DNA from: an uncultured beta proteobacterium
GTDB lineage: Bacteria; Pseudomonadota; Gammaproteobacteria; Burkholderiales; Rhodocyclaceae
Length of the DNA: 37,448 nt
Direction: 5' to 3'
Assembly: GCA_903946745.1 (NCBI GenBank)
Contig: CAJAWW010000080.1
Coordinates: forward strand, 1 to 37,448
Both the position numbers and the translations under genes were made by a program. Below are positions 28,030-37,059 of the stretch, one piece after another; within the stretch, counting starts at the first letter, position 1, and each line of letters begins with the position of its first letter. The notes beneath the pieces were generated by a model. It had not been told where the DNA came from, made no database searches, and saw only the letters and a program-made list of their open reading frames with translations.

Positions 28030-29190
28030 CTACTTGGCTTCCAGCGCATACAAGCCGCCATTCGCGGTTTGTATCAAAACCCCTCCGCCAAGACGTGCCG
28101 GCTCAGCACGCACCGCACTGCCGTCCGTTGTGGCACGCCCGACCAGCGCGCCATCTTCACGACGCAACAGGTGTACAACGCCCTGATAGTCGGCAACGGC
28201 GATCTGTTCGCCCAGTGCCAGCGGCCGTGACAACCCGCGCATGAACAATTTATCCTGTTTCCACACACTGGCACCGGTGCTGCGATCGAAGGCGTGCACA
28301 GCGCCCTTGTCATCGGTGACATAGGCATAACGCTTGTCGACATCCATCCCGGCGCTGGACGAAATGTCACGCGCCCAGACCACGTTACCCGTGCCAATAT
28401 CAAAGCACGCGGCGCGGCCTTGAAACGCTGCGGCACAGACCATCGTGTCGCTAATCACGGGGGAACTGGTGACATCGGCCACACGCTCCAACTCCGTTGC
28501 GCCTTTCGGCAAGGCCACGGTCACATCCCAGACTGCTGCACCGTTATTATTGGCAATGGCCACCAGTTTCCCACCGGGGAAACCGGCCAGGGTGTGCGTG
28601 CCAGCAAGCACGACGCCCACGCTGGAGCGCAGCGAAAGATTGGGCGTGCTGCGCTGATAGACCCAGCGACGTTTGCCATCGGCAACTTCAAAGGCAAAGA
28701 CGCGCGAATCGCCAGAGCGTACGATCGCCAACCCTTCGCCCACCGCAGGCGCGGCGAGAATTTCGGAACTGACGCGGGTCTTCCATAGCTCGCGTCCATT
28801 GGTCGCATCAAACGCCAGCACATCGCCCTTGGGCGTCCCGACCACCACAACCTTGCCGTCGCTGCCAACGCCACCGGACAAAACCTGGCCCGCGCTGATG
28901 CGCCACGCCTGACGACCGCTATCAAAGCGCGTAATACTGCCGTCGCGCGCGGCAGCATAAACACTGCTGTCGACAACAACCGGCGTGAAGGTATATTCGC
29001 CAGACGTGCCAACGCTGCTCTTCCACTGCGTGCGTAATTCACTCGCCGCCTGAATGGCCGACAACTCGGCCGGTTTGTTTTTTGGCGTGCCGGATGCAAA
29101 CGGATTCAGGGTATCCACTGTCGCACACCCGGTAACGAGTAGCGCCAGCGCAACAAGCAACGGTGCTTTGCCTTGCCGTGCGATGCTCAT
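28030..29190 (-). CDS. bamB: Outer-membrane assembly lipoprotein BamB
   Basis: Lipoprotein of the BAM complex that helps insert beta-barrel proteins. 386 aa. Lipoprotein signal with lipobox LVTGC and acylation site Cys22. The rest is an eight-blade PQQ-type propeller with repeated motifs such as GRELWKTRVSSEILAAPAVGEG and VFAFEVADGKRRW, of which only short signatures recur. The ATG at 29190 overlaps the yfgM stop by 4 bases. Gene order yfgM-bamB-der is conserved in Proteobacteria. Confidence 0.97.
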   Translation of the reverse strand: MSIARQGKAPLLVALALLVTGCATVDTLNPFASGTPKNKPAELSAIQAASELRTQWKSSVGTSGEYTFTPVVVDSSVYAAARDGSITRFDSGRQAWRISAGQVLSGGVGSDGKVVVVGTPKGDVLAFDATNGRELWKTRVSSEILAAPAVGEGLAIVRSGDSRVFAFEVADGKRRWVYQRSTPNLSLRSSVGVVLAGTHTLAGFPGGKLVAIANNNGAAVWDVTVALPKGATELERVADVTSSPVISDTMVCAAAFQGRAACFDIGTGNVVWARDISSSAGMDVDKRYAYVTDDKGAVHAFDRSTGASVWKQDKLFMRGLSRPLALGEQIAVADYQGVVHLLRREDGALVGRATTDGSAVRAEPARLGGGVLIQTANGGLYALEAK

Positions 29191-29891
29191 TTTGCAACTC
29201 CGCTCGCATCACGCTTGACCTGAACAAGGTCGCGGTATGCCGCGCGCGACGAAGGTTCTTCAAGCTTCTTTTCTTCAGACTTTTGTTCTCCAGACTTTTC
29301 AGCTTTGATCTGCGTATCGATTTTTGCCAGCGCAACGTCGTAGGCGGCCTTCGCCTCGGTCGCTTTGCCTTGCGCGGCAAACACGTCGCCACGCAGTTCT
29401 GCGAAACGTGGCGCAAACGAAGCCGAAGGTTCGGCGCTCAGTTGCTTGATTGCCTCGTCATAGGCTTTGTCATCGAGCAAGACCGTTGCAAGACGCAAAC
29501 GCGCCAGATCGCGCAATCCGGGGTCTTTTGCGCTTTCCGCCGCCCAAACCAGTTGCACGCGCGCATTTTTTGAATCCCCCGCCGCCACCTGCACATGTGC
29601 CGCGAGCAAGGCACCCATGCCGGCATACGCCGTTGCGGAATATTTATCGATCAGCTCGCCCGCCAGTTCGCGCGAACGCTTTGCATCCTTCTGTGCTGCG
29701 GCCTGTTGCAGCGCGCCGAACACGGCGGATGCCTGTGCAGTCTGGTTGCCCTGCCACCAGTTCCAGCCCTGCCAACCTGCGGAAGCGACGGCCACCGCCA
29801 ACAAAATACCGGTCACCAGATTGCCGTATTGCTTCCACCAGGTCTTCAGCTCGTCAAGCTGTTCCTGTTCTTCGAGGTCATAGACTGCCAT
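29187..29891 (-). CDS. yfgM: YfgM-type ancillary translocon protein (TPR)
   Basis: 234 aa inner-membrane protein with a short cytoplasmic N-terminus ([20 protein letters not shown]), one membrane helix (about 24-44) and a periplasmic TPR-like helical domain (about 50-190). The end is a Lys/Glu/Ser-rich charged stretch. In E. coli YfgM joins PpiD at the SecYEG translocon. The ATG at 29891 has GGAAGA upstream and gives the conserved [10 protein letters not shown] start; it lies inside the last 14 nt of hisS. The stop overlaps the bamB start (ATGA). Confidence 0.94.
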   Translation of the reverse strand: MAVYDLEEQEQLDELKTWWKQYGNLVTGILLAVAVASAGWQGWNWWQGNQTAQASAVFGALQQAAAQKDAKRSRELAGELIDKYSATAYAGMGALLAAHVQVAAGDSKNARVQLVWAAESAKDPGLRDLARLRLATVLLDDKAYDEAIKQLSAEPSASFAPRFAELRGDVFAAQGKATEAKAAYDVALAKIDTQIKAEKSGEQKSEEKKLEEPSSRAAYRDLVQVKRDASGVAK

Positions 29892-31194
29892 TATCGTCTT
29901 CCATGGAAAAAATAATATCGCCGAGGCGGTCGGCAAGTTCATCAAAACTGATTTTCGACTGCGCCAAGGGCTGATCGAAACCGGCACGCAACGGCTTGAC
30001 GCTGACAGCGTTGGCCGCCGCTTCATCATCACCGATAATCAACGCAATCTGCGCGCCGGATGCATCCGCCTTTTTCATCTGCGACTTGAAACTGCCACCG
30101 CCGCAATGCAGGTGAACGGAGAAACCCGCATCGCGCAAGGTTTCGGCAACGCGGAAAGCGAAACGCCCTGCGGCCTCGCCCTGATGTACAAGATAGGCGT
30201 CCGGTGGCAGCGTCTCATTCTCATAGCCTTCGTCCTGCCATAACGCAAGCAGTCGCTCGACCCCCATGGCGAAGCCGCAGGCAGGCGCAGGCTTGCCGCC
30301 CAACTGGGCAACCAGCCCATCGTAACGGCCACCGGCACAGACCGTGCCTTGCGCACCGAGTTTGTCGGTCACCCACTCGAACACCGTGAGGTTGTAGTAG
30401 TCCAGCCCGCGCACCAGGCGTGGGTTAATTTTGTAGGGTAGCGCCAGATCCTTGAGGATTTGCTGCACACCCTCAAAATGTTTAATTGATTCGTCACCCA
30501 GGAAATCAAGCAGGCGTGGCGCCGCCTCAACCAAGCCCTGCATGGCCGGATTTTTAGTGTCGAGAATGCGCAGCGGGTTGGTGTGCAAACGGCGCTGCGC
30601 CTCGGCGTCGAGTTCTTCACGGTGCTGCTCAAAGTAAGCGATCAGCGCCGTGCGATGACGCGCGCGTTCTTCACTTTGCCCCAGTGAATTGATTTCAAGC
30701 CGGATGCTGCCCCCAGCATTCAATCCAAGATCGTCCCACAGGCGTGCGCACATTGCGATTTGTTCAGCATCGATGTCGGGGCCAGAGAAACCCAGCGCCT
30801 CGACACCCACCTGATGAAACTGCCGGTAGCGCCCCTTTTGCGGCCGTTCGTGACGGAACATCGGGCCCATGTACCACAGTCGCTTGGGGCCTTCGTACAG
30901 CATATTGTGTTGCAGCACGGCGCGCACACAAGAGGCGGTGCCTTCTGGGCGCAGGGTCAGCTTCTCACCATTGAGCGCATCCTCAAAGGAATACATTTCC
31001 TTTTCAACGATGTCGGTGACTGCACCGATCGCGCGCGCAAACAGCGGTGTCGGCTCGACCATCGGCATGCGGATCGGACGATAGCCGTAAGCACGCAACC
31101 AGTCGCGCACGATTTCCTCGAACTGCTCCCAGAGTTCTGCCTCGGCCGGCAGAATATCGTTCATGCCGCGAACGGCCTGCAATGTATTGCTCAT
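29878..31194 (-). CDS. hisS: Histidyl-tRNA synthetase
   Basis: Class II aminoacyl-tRNA synthetase charging tRNA-His. 438 aa. Start [11 protein letters not shown], motif 2 [16 protein letters not shown] (113-128), the histidine-specific RGLDYY (262-267), GGRYDGL (288-294) and motif 3 [12 protein letters not shown] (307-318). A C-terminal anticodon-binding domain is present. The ATG at 31194 is one nt after the ispG stop. The 3' end overlaps the yfgM start by 14 nt, so the two are coupled. Confidence 0.98.
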   Translation of the reverse strand: MSNTLQAVRGMNDILPAEAELWEQFEEIVRDWLRAYGYRPIRMPMVEPTPLFARAIGAVTDIVEKEMYSFEDALNGEKLTLRPEGTASCVRAVLQHNMLYEGPKRLWYMGPMFRHERPQKGRYRQFHQVGVEALGFSGPDIDAEQIAMCARLWDDLGLNAGGSIRLEINSLGQSEERARHRTALIAYFEQHREELDAEAQRRLHTNPLRILDTKNPAMQGLVEAAPRLLDFLGDESIKHFEGVQQILKDLALPYKINPRLVRGLDYYNLTVFEWVTDKLGAQGTVCAGGRYDGLVAQLGGKPAPACGFAMGVERLLALWQDEGYENETLPPDAYLVHQGEAAGRFAFRVAETLRDAGFSVHLHCGGGSFKSQMKKADASGAQIALIIGDDEAAANAVSVKPLRAGFDQPLAQSKISFDELADRLGDIIFSMEDDNGSL

Positions 31195-31195
31195 A

Positions 31196-32482
31196 TCAAA
31201 TACGGGATGCGTAGGTGCGGGCGACGTAATCGTCGATGATCTGGCGAAATTCGGCCAGAATGTTTTCGCCGCGCAAAGTCACGGCGCGCTCACCATCGAC
31301 ATACACCGGCGCCACCGGCGCTTCGCCGGTGCCGGGCAGCGAAATACCGATATTGGCGTGCTTGCTTTCACCGGGGCCATTCACCACGCAACCCATCACC
31401 GCCAGCGTCATGTTTTCAACGCCCACACGCTGCACGCGCCATTCCGGCATGCGGCTGCGCACATAACTTTGAATATCCTGCGCCAGTTCCTGAAACACGG
31501 TGCTGGTGGTGCGACCACATCCCGGACAAGCAGCAACCAGCGGCGTGAACGCACGCAAGCCCATGGTCTGCAAAATTTCCTGCGCGACAATCACTTCGCG
31601 CGTCCGGTCGCCGTTGGGTTCTGGCGTGAGTGAAACACGGATGGTGTCGCCAATGCCTTCCTGCAGTAACACCGCCAGCGCTGCGGTGGAGGCCACAATG
31701 CCCTTACTGCCCATACCGGCTTCAGTCAGGCCCAGATGCAGCGGGTAGTCGCAACGCAGCGCAAGATCGCGGTAGACAGCAATCAAATCCTGCACGCCAG
31801 ACACCTTGCAGGACAACACGATACGGTCACCGCCTAACCCCAGTTGCTCGGCCTGGGCGGCCGATTCGAGCGCCGAAGTCACCATGGCTTCACGCATGAT
31901 TTCGATGGCATTCTTGGGCTCTTTGCGCCGGGCGTTTTCGTCCATGATGCGCGCCAGCAAGGCCTGATCGAGGCTGCCCCAGTTAACGCCAATGCGGATC
32001 GGTTTATCGAAGCGACAGGCGATCTCGATCAGTTGCGCGAACTGCTCGTCGCGCTTGGCACCCTTGCCCACATTGCCCGGATTGATACGCAGTTTGGCCA
32101 GCGCCTCGGCGCATTCCGGATGCTCGGTGAGCAACTTGTGACCGTTGAAATGAAAATCCCCGATCAGCGGCACATCGACATTCAACTGCGCCAATCGTTC
32201 ACGAATTTTTGGCACGGCAGCCGCAGCCTCACGGGTATTGACCGTAATGCGCACCAGTTCGGAACCCGCCCGCGCCAGATCGGCTACCTGCATGGCGGTG
32301 GCAAAAACATCCTCGGTATCCGTGTTGGTCATCGACTGGATCACCACGGGAGTGGGCGGCAACGAACCAGACAACGAGCCGGGCAGCGCGCCCGGCACCG
32401 CCCCCCCAACGTCGACTTTTCCTATCGTGACCCGCCGGCTATTGCGGCGCGGCAGCGTCGCTGCGGATACAGTGCCCATCAT
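31196..32482 (-). CDS. ispG: 4-hydroxy-3-methylbut-2-en-1-yl diphosphate synthase
   Basis: Iron-sulfur enzyme of the MEP isoprenoid pathway (converts MEcPP to HMBPP). 428 aa. The [4Fe-4S] ligands are Cys319 and Cys322 in ACPGCGRT and Cys365 in [10 protein letters not shown], with the fourth ligand Glu372. The N-terminal TIM barrel starts at [14 protein letters not shown]. Between the conserved VGKVDVGG and that motif there is an extra Gly/Ser/Leu/Pro-rich segment of about 15 residues. The start ATG at 32482 is the first of two ATG in a row. It lies 12 nt after the rodZ stop. Confidence 0.97.
   Translation of the reverse strand: MMGTVSAATLPRRNSRRVTIGKVDVGGAVPGALPGSLSGSLPPTPVVIQSMTNTDTEDVFATAMQVADLARAGSELVRITVNTREAAAAVPKIRERLAQLNVDVPLIGDFHFNGHKLLTEHPECAEALAKLRINPGNVGKGAKRDEQFAQLIEIACRFDKPIRIGVNWGSLDQALLARIMDENARRKEPKNAIEIMREAMVTSALESAAQAEQLGLGGDRIVLSCKVSGVQDLIAVYRDLALRCDYPLHLGLTEAGMGSKGIVASTAALAVLLQEGIGDTIRVSLTPEPNGDRTREVIVAQEILQTMGLRAFTPLVAACPGCGRTTSTVFQELAQDIQSYVRSRMPEWRVQRVGVENMTLAVMGCVVNGPGESKHANIGISLPGTGEAPVAPVYVDGERAVTLRGENILAEFRQIIDDYVARTYASRI
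32351..32403 (-). other. Low-complexity insertion in ispG
   Basis: Codons about 27-44 encode [18 protein letters not shown], whereas the family usually joins VGG almost directly to the PVVVQSM segment. Part of it is a degenerate 12-bp tandem repeat giving GSLS/GSLP. It keeps the frame and lies in a surface loop before the barrel. Confidence 0.6.
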
Positions 32483-32494
32483 CCGATCACCCGA

Positions 32495-33331
32495 TCACTC
32501 CACGCTCAGTCGCGCCACATCTTCGCGGATATGTGGCCGCAGATCAATGCTGCGCTCACCCACAAACACGCGGACGGCCGATGCTTTGCCGATCCACAAC
32601 TGGAACGGTGCCTTGCCTTCAATATTCTGACGCGTCCCGGCCGGATATTCGCCGACAAACACCACCTTCTGCGTGGCATCACGGACTTCGATCCACGAAC
32701 GATCGTCAAATTCCACATGCAGCAAACCAGGCAGCGCCGGCGTAACAGGTACGGCTTCAGCAGCTACCGTGGGCGCGGCGTCACCGCCACTGGCCACAAT
32801 AGCCGGGGCAGGCGGCGTTACGCTAACGGCAGCCGGAGCCAGCGCTTCTACTGCAACCGGAAGCGCCGCAACCTTCTGCTTGTTTTGGTTGGGGGTTGTT
32901 GCGAACCAGAAGCCGATCAGCAAGGCAACGACTCCGACACCGCCGATAACCGTCATCCGTGGTGACAAGCGCTTGCTGGTCTCAGGATGTTCAGCGTTGC
33001 CGATATTGCTCGGCGGCCGCACGTCCGTGGTGGGGGGCGGAATCGCCGGATCGAGCGTCACCAACAGCGGAACAGGATCAATCTTCAGCAGTTTGGAATA
33101 ACTGCGAATGAATCCGCGCACCGCCGTCGAGCCCGGCAGCGCCGCATAATCATCGCGCTCAAGCGCTTCGATCTGGCGCGGGCTGTAACGCAAGACCTGC
33201 GCCACATCCTTGATTGACAGCCCCATCGCCTCACGCGTGGCGGCCAGAATCGTGCCCGGCGTCGGGCCTGTAGGACGCGCCTCCCCCGGCATGGGCATCG
33301 TATCGTTAGTGACTTGGCGTTCTTCGCTCAT
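32495..33331 (-). CDS. rodZ: RodZ-like cytoskeletal/cell-shape protein
   Basis: 278 aa. An N-terminal cytoplasmic helix-turn-helix of the RodZ type (about 25-95: PGTILAATREAMGLSIKDVA, then GSTAVRGFIRSYSKLLKID), one membrane helix (about 126-144), a Pro/Ala/Val-rich linker and a C-terminal periplasmic DUF4115 domain (about 205-275, LHVEFDDRSWIEVRDA). RodZ links MreB to the elongation complex. It lies between pilF and ispG, the usual betaproteobacterial place. The ATG at 33331 overlaps the pilF stop by four bases. Confidence 0.95.
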   Translation of the reverse strand: MSEERQVTNDTMPMPGEARPTGPTPGTILAATREAMGLSIKDVAQVLRYSPRQIEALERDDYAALPGSTAVRGFIRSYSKLLKIDPVPLLVTLDPAIPPPTTDVRPPSNIGNAEHPETSKRLSPRMTVIGGVGVVALLIGFWFATTPNQNKQKVAALPVAVEALAPAAVSVTPPAPAIVASGGDAAPTVAAEAVPVTPALPGLLHVEFDDRSWIEVRDATQKVVFVGEYPAGTRQNIEGKAPFQLWIGKASAVRVFVGERSIDLRPHIREDVARLSVE

Positions 33332-34122
33332 GGATACTGACCCTGACTCAACAAGCGCGCCTCGGGTGAGGTTGCAAAACGCCGGCGCAACTGCGATGCA
33401 TGACGCGCTTCTATCTCGCGATTGCCCAGTTTTCGCTCAACACGCAAAGCCAGCCAGATGACTTCTGCACTCGGCTCCATCGTTTTTTCAATATCGGAGA
33501 CCCATTGCCGCGCCTCAAGGTGGCGCCCTTGACGATAGGCAATATCGGCCAGCCAATACAGTGCCTGAGTATTACCGGGATTCAGACGCAAGGCGCGCAA
33601 CAAAAAATCTTCAGCGGCCTTATCGTCCTTGATGCGCACCGCACACATGCCCGCATTGGTAAGCGGCTTGCCCGGCGTGGCGTACAAGGGGTTACGCGCT
33701 GCTGCGGTGAAGAACTCGATCGCACGTTTTTCACGGCCGTTTTGGCACAGAAACCAGCCAAAATTGTTTTGTATTTCCGGATCACCCGGCGCGTTGCGCA
33801 TGGCTTTGTCGAAATTTTCTTCCGCCAGCTTGGGTTCGCCCATGGTCATGTGCGTGAGACCCAGCAGATTGTAGGCCGGGGCATAGCTGGGGTCGGCCGA
33901 CAATGCGATGCGAGCCTCCTCCAGCGCCACCGAAGGACGGCCGTCGATGAGGTAGAGCGATCCAAGTTCAACATGCACCTTGGCCTTGTGTTGCTCTTCA
34001 CTGATCGGCGACCGGGACGATATCGCCGATTGCGCGCCCTCACCGGTCGCAGGCCCCGTGGTCGTGGTGCATGCTGACGAAAAAACGATCGCCAGAAGGA
34101 TAACAATAGTGGTGTTTTTCAT
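33328..34122 (-). CDS. pilF: Type IV pilus biogenesis/stability lipoprotein PilF (PilW)
   Basis: 264 aa lipoprotein. Signal MKNTTIVILLAIVFSSAC with acylation site Cys18, then TPR repeats filling about 55-230 (for example YLIDGRPSVALEEARIALS and YNLLGLTHMTMGEPKLAEEN, seen as short repeats). PilF helps the secretin PilQ reach and assemble in the outer membrane. The ATG at 34122 precedes the signal directly; the open frame upstream runs into rlmN. The RBS is weak. It starts 10 nt after the rlmN stop and overlaps rodZ by four bases. Confidence 0.94.
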   Translation of the reverse strand: MKNTTIVILLAIVFSSACTTTTGPATGEGAQSAISSRSPISEEQHKAKVHVELGSLYLIDGRPSVALEEARIALSADPSYAPAYNLLGLTHMTMGEPKLAEENFDKAMRNAPGDPEIQNNFGWFLCQNGREKRAIEFFTAAARNPLYATPGKPLTNAGMCAVRIKDDKAAEDFLLRALRLNPGNTQALYWLADIAYRQGRHLEARQWVSDIEKTMEPSAEVIWLALRVERKLGNREIEARHASQLRRRFATSPEARLLSQGQYP

Positions 34123-34132
34123 GGGTGCAGAC

Positions 34133-35245
34133 TCATGGATGCAGATTCGCGCGGGTAGATACATCGCTGCGCGCCATGGCGGCTCGCACCAGACGTCGGG
34201 ATTTGTCGTTGACCTGACCCGCCAGTTGCCCGCAGGCCGCATCGATGTCCTCACCGCGCGTCTTGCGCGTCGTCGTGACAATACCGGCATCAATCAATAT
34301 CGCCGCGAAATGTCGAACGCGATCAGCGGGTGAGCGGCGAAAACCGGAATCCGGAAACGGATTAAAGGGAATCAGATTGAACTTGCAGGGTACATCGCGC
34401 ACCAGATGCAACAAGGCACGCGCATCGGCATCGCGATCATTCACGCCATCGAGCATGACGTACTCAAACGTAATGAAGTCGCGTGGTGCATGGTGCAGAT
34501 AACGCTGGCAGGCCGCCATCAATTCGGCCAGCGGGTATTTGCGATTAATCGGCACCAGTTTGTCGCGCAGGCCATCGGTGGGGGCGTGCAAGGAGACGGC
34601 GAGCGCCACCGGGCAGGCTTGTGCAAGCCGGTCGATGGCCGGCACGATGCCCGAAGTGGAGACCGTCACGCGCCGGCGCGACAAGCCGTAGGCATGATCG
34701 TCCAACATCAGACGCAATGCCGGAATCAGGTTGTCGAAATTAGCCAGCGGCTCGCCCATGCCCATCATCACCACGTTGCTGATGACGCGTTCGTCATGCG
34801 GGTTGTTTTTGAGCACCCGATTGGCCTGCCACAACTGGCCGATGATCTCGGCCGTGCTCAGGTTGCGATTGAAACCCTGCCGGCCGGTTGAACAAAATGC
34901 GCATTCAAGCGCGCAGCCGGCCTGGCTGGACACACATAAGGTGCCGCGATCCGCTTCGGGAATGAATACGGTTTCCACCGCGTTGCCACTTCCCACATCA
35001 AACAAAAACTTGCGCGTGCCATCGTCAGAAAGTTTGTCACTGATGAGCGGCGCAGCGGCAATGGTGGCCGTCGCCAGCAATTTCTCGCGCAGCGACTTGG
35101 CAATGTCGCTCATGCCATGAAAATCATCCGCCCCCGACTGATGCATCCAGCGCAACACCTGACGCGCACGGAAAGGCTTTTCGCCCTGCTGTGCGAACCA
35201 GGCGGTCAGGCCTTCTGCATCGAAATCGAGAAGATTAGCGGTCAC
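34133..35245 (-). CDS. rlmN: 23S rRNA (A2503-C2)/tRNA (A37-C2) methyltransferase RlmN
   Basis: Radical-SAM enzyme methylating C2 of A2503 in 23S rRNA and A37 in some tRNAs. 370 aa. The [4Fe-4S]/SAM motif CxxxCxxC is Cys111, Cys115 and Cys118 in [12 protein letters not shown]. The second catalytic Cys is in the C-terminal [25 protein letters not shown] is also present. The likely start is GTG at 35245, giving [13 protein letters not shown]; the RBS is weak. It lies 4 nt after the ndk stop. Confidence 0.97.
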   Translation of the reverse strand: MTANLLDFDAEGLTAWFAQQGEKPFRARQVLRWMHQSGADDFHGMSDIAKSLREKLLATATIAAAPLISDKLSDDGTRKFLFDVGSGNAVETVFIPEADRGTLCVSSQAGCALECAFCSTGRQGFNRNLSTAEIIGQLWQANRVLKNNPHDERVISNVVMMGMGEPLANFDNLIPALRLMLDDHAYGLSRRRVTVSTSGIVPAIDRLAQACPVALAVSLHAPTDGLRDKLVPINRKYPLAELMAACQRYLHHAPRDFITFEYVMLDGVNDRDADARALLHLVRDVPCKFNLIPFNPFPDSGFRRSPADRVRHFAAILIDAGIVTTTRKTRGEDIDAACGQLAGQVNDKSRRLVRAAMARSDVSTRANLHP

Positions 35246-35249
35246 AAAA

Positions 35250-35675
35250 TCAGCGTGAATAAACGTTCAGTGCGGGGAAGAAATAGGCAATTTCAACCGC
35301 AGCAGTTTCAGCGGCATCCGATCCATGGACGGCGTTTGCATCGATGCTGTCGGCAAAGTCAGCACGAATGGTGCCCTTGTCAGCCTTCTTCGGATCGGTG
35401 GCACCCATCAGTTCGCGGTTCTTGAGAATCGCACCTTCGCCTTCCAGCACCTGCGCCATGACGGGGCCGGAAATCATGAACTCGACCAGATCCTTGAAGA
35501 AGGGGCGCTCACGGTGCACGGCATAGAAACCTTCAGCTTCCTGACGCGAAAGGTGCACCATGCGCGCAGCAATGACCTTCAGGCCGTTGCTTTCAAAACG
35601 GGAATAAATCTGGCCGATCACGTTTTTGGCAACGGCATCTGGTTTGATAATCGAAAATGTGCGTTCAATAGCCAT
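35250..35675 (-). CDS. ndk: Nucleoside diphosphate kinase
   Basis: Transfers the gamma-phosphate between nucleoside triphosphates and diphosphates. 141 aa, standard length. Start [15 protein letters not shown] with the conserved KPD, and catalytic His117 in [13 protein letters not shown] lies 6 nt before the ATG at 35675; the frame is open four codons upstream, but this ATG is conserved. First gene of the long cluster to purA, behind the dctM terminator. Confidence 0.98.
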   Translation of the reverse strand: MAIERTFSIIKPDAVAKNVIGQIYSRFESNGLKVIAARMVHLSRQEAEGFYAVHRERPFFKDLVEFMISGPVMAQVLEGEGAILKNRELMGATDPKKADKGTIRADFADSIDANAVHGSDAAETAAVEIAYFFPALNVYSR

Positions 35676-35713
35676 AATATTCTCCAAAGGCAGGGTTGAA
35701 AGTTTGGCCGGCG

Positions 35714-35719
35714 ATTTTA
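35714..35719 (-). promoter_or_regulatory. Possible -10 box for ndk
   Basis: TAAAAT on the minus strand, 5 of 6 to consensus, would give a start near 35707 and a 32-nt leader. No -35 box is visible, because the T-rich tail and stem of the dctM terminator occupy that place. Tentative. Confidence 0.3.
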
Positions 35720-35734
35720 TCCCAGTCGACGCAA

Positions 35735-35758
35735 AAAACCCGGCTTGCGCCGGGTTTT
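35735..35758 (-). terminator. Rho-independent terminator of the TRAP transporter genes
   Basis: A perfect 10-bp inverted repeat (35735-35744 and 35749-35758, core CCCGGC) with a 4-nt loop, followed on the minus strand by six T in all. It lies just after the dctM stop and before ndk, separating the two units. Confidence 0.9.
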
Positions 35759-35762
35759 CTGT

Positions 35763-35774
35763 CGTTGTACAACG
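35763..35774. repeat. 12-bp perfect palindrome at the dctM stop
   Basis: CGTTGTACAACG is a perfect palindrome lying between the dctM stop codon and the terminator. Its meaning is unknown; it could bind a dimeric protein or be chance. Confidence 0.6.
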
Positions 35775-35775
35775 C

Positions 35776-37059
35776 TTACATCACCCCGAGATAACGCGGG
35801 AACCAGAGCGACAAGCCCGGCCAGTAAGTCACCACCACCAGGAAGGCGAGCATCGACAAGAGCCACGGCCAGACCGCAACCGTGAGTTCGGTAATGCCCA
35901 TCTTGGTAATACCGGAAGCAACATAGAGATTCAGTCCAACCGGTGGATGACACATGCCGACCTCCATATTCACCACCATGATGATGCCGAAATGCACCGG
36001 GTCGATGCCCAGTTTCATGGCCACCGGGAACAGAATCGGCGCGAAGATCAGCACAATCGAGCTGGGTTCCATGAAGTTGCCGGCCAGCAGCAGAATGATA
36101 TTGACGGCCAGCAAGAAGGCGACCACACCCAGCCCGTTGCCCAGCATCCAGTCAGCCAGCGCCTGCGGAATGTTTTCGTTGGTCATGATGAACGAGAACA
36201 ACACGGCATTGGTGATGATATAGAGCAGCATGGCCGACATGTTGGCCGAGTTGAGCAGAATCTTCGGCACGTCCTTCATGCCGATGTCTTTGTAGACAAA
36301 AACGGCAACAAAGAAAGCATACACTGCGCTCATGGCGGCGGCTTCGGTCGGGGTGAACATCCCCGTATAGATGCCGCCCATGACCACGACGATCAGGAAC
36401 AAGCCCCAGGCTGACTCTTTGAAGGCCAGCACGCGATCTTTCAGCGAGGCTTTTTCCAGACGCGGGTAGCCAAACTTCTTCGCCCGATACCAGGTCACGC
36501 CGCCCAGCACGGTGGCCAGGGCGATTCCGGGCACCACGCCGGCCATGAACAGGGCACCGACCGAAGTATTGGTCGCCACCGAGTACATCACCATCACGAT
36601 CGAGGGTGGAATCAGAATACCCAGCGCGCCCGAGGTGGTGATGATGCCGGCACCAAACTTGTTGGGAAAACCCGCCTTCACCATCGCCGGCAGAATCACC
36701 GAACCAATGGCAACCACGGTGGCCGGGGAAGAACCGGAGACCGCCGCAAACAAGGCACAAGCCAGCACGCCAGCCAGACCCAGACCACCATGCCAATGAC
36801 CGACCATCGACGAAGCAAACCGGATCATGCGTCGCGCCACCCCGCCGTGGGTCAGAAAGTTGCCCGCCAGAATGAAGAACGGGATCGCCATGATCTCGAA
36901 CTTTTCAATGCCGGTGAATAACTTCAACGCCACCGACTCAAGCGGCACGTTGGTCAGCGCAAACAGGAAGGTGAGAACCGTGAGGCCAAGAGAAATCGAG
37001 ATCGGCATGCCCGTAATCATCAGGACTGCCAGCAAAGTGAAAATAATGAAGGCGTTCAT
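35776..37059 (-). CDS. dctM: TRAP transporter large permease DctM
   Basis: Large membrane subunit of a tripartite ATP-independent periplasmic transporter, using a sodium or proton gradient to import organic acids delivered by a binding protein. 427 aa with about 12 hydrophobic helices. Family segments: [13 protein letters not shown] near the N-terminus, [32 protein letters not shown], and [12 protein letters not shown]. The substrate cannot be told; dicarboxylates are common. The ATG at 37059 overlaps the dctQ stop by four bases. A terminator follows. Confidence 0.97.
   Translation of the reverse strand: MNAFIIFTLLAVLMITGMPISISLGLTVLTFLFALTNVPLESVALKLFTGIEKFEIMAIPFFILAGNFLTHGGVARRMIRFASSMVGHWHGGLGLAGVLACALFAAVSGSSPATVVAIGSVILPAMVKAGFPNKFGAGIITTSGALGILIPPSIVMVMYSVATNTSVGALFMAGVVPGIALATVLGGVTWYRAKKFGYPRLEKASLKDRVLAFKESAWGLFLIVVVMGGIYTGMFTPTEAAAMSAVYAFFVAVFVYKDIGMKDVPKILLNSANMSAMLLYIITNAVLFSFIMTNENIPQALADWMLGNGLGVVAFLLAVNIILLLAGNFMEPSSIVLIFAPILFPVAMKLGIDPVHFGIIMVVNMEVGMCHPPVGLNLYVASGITKMGITELTVAVWPWLLSMLAFLVVVTYWPGLSLWFPRYLGVM

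Noticed and set aside
31844-32965. 373-codon open frame antisense to ispG and rodZ
   Set aside because: It crosses two real genes and their border, with His/Arg-rich composition and no motif. Treated as a shadow frame.
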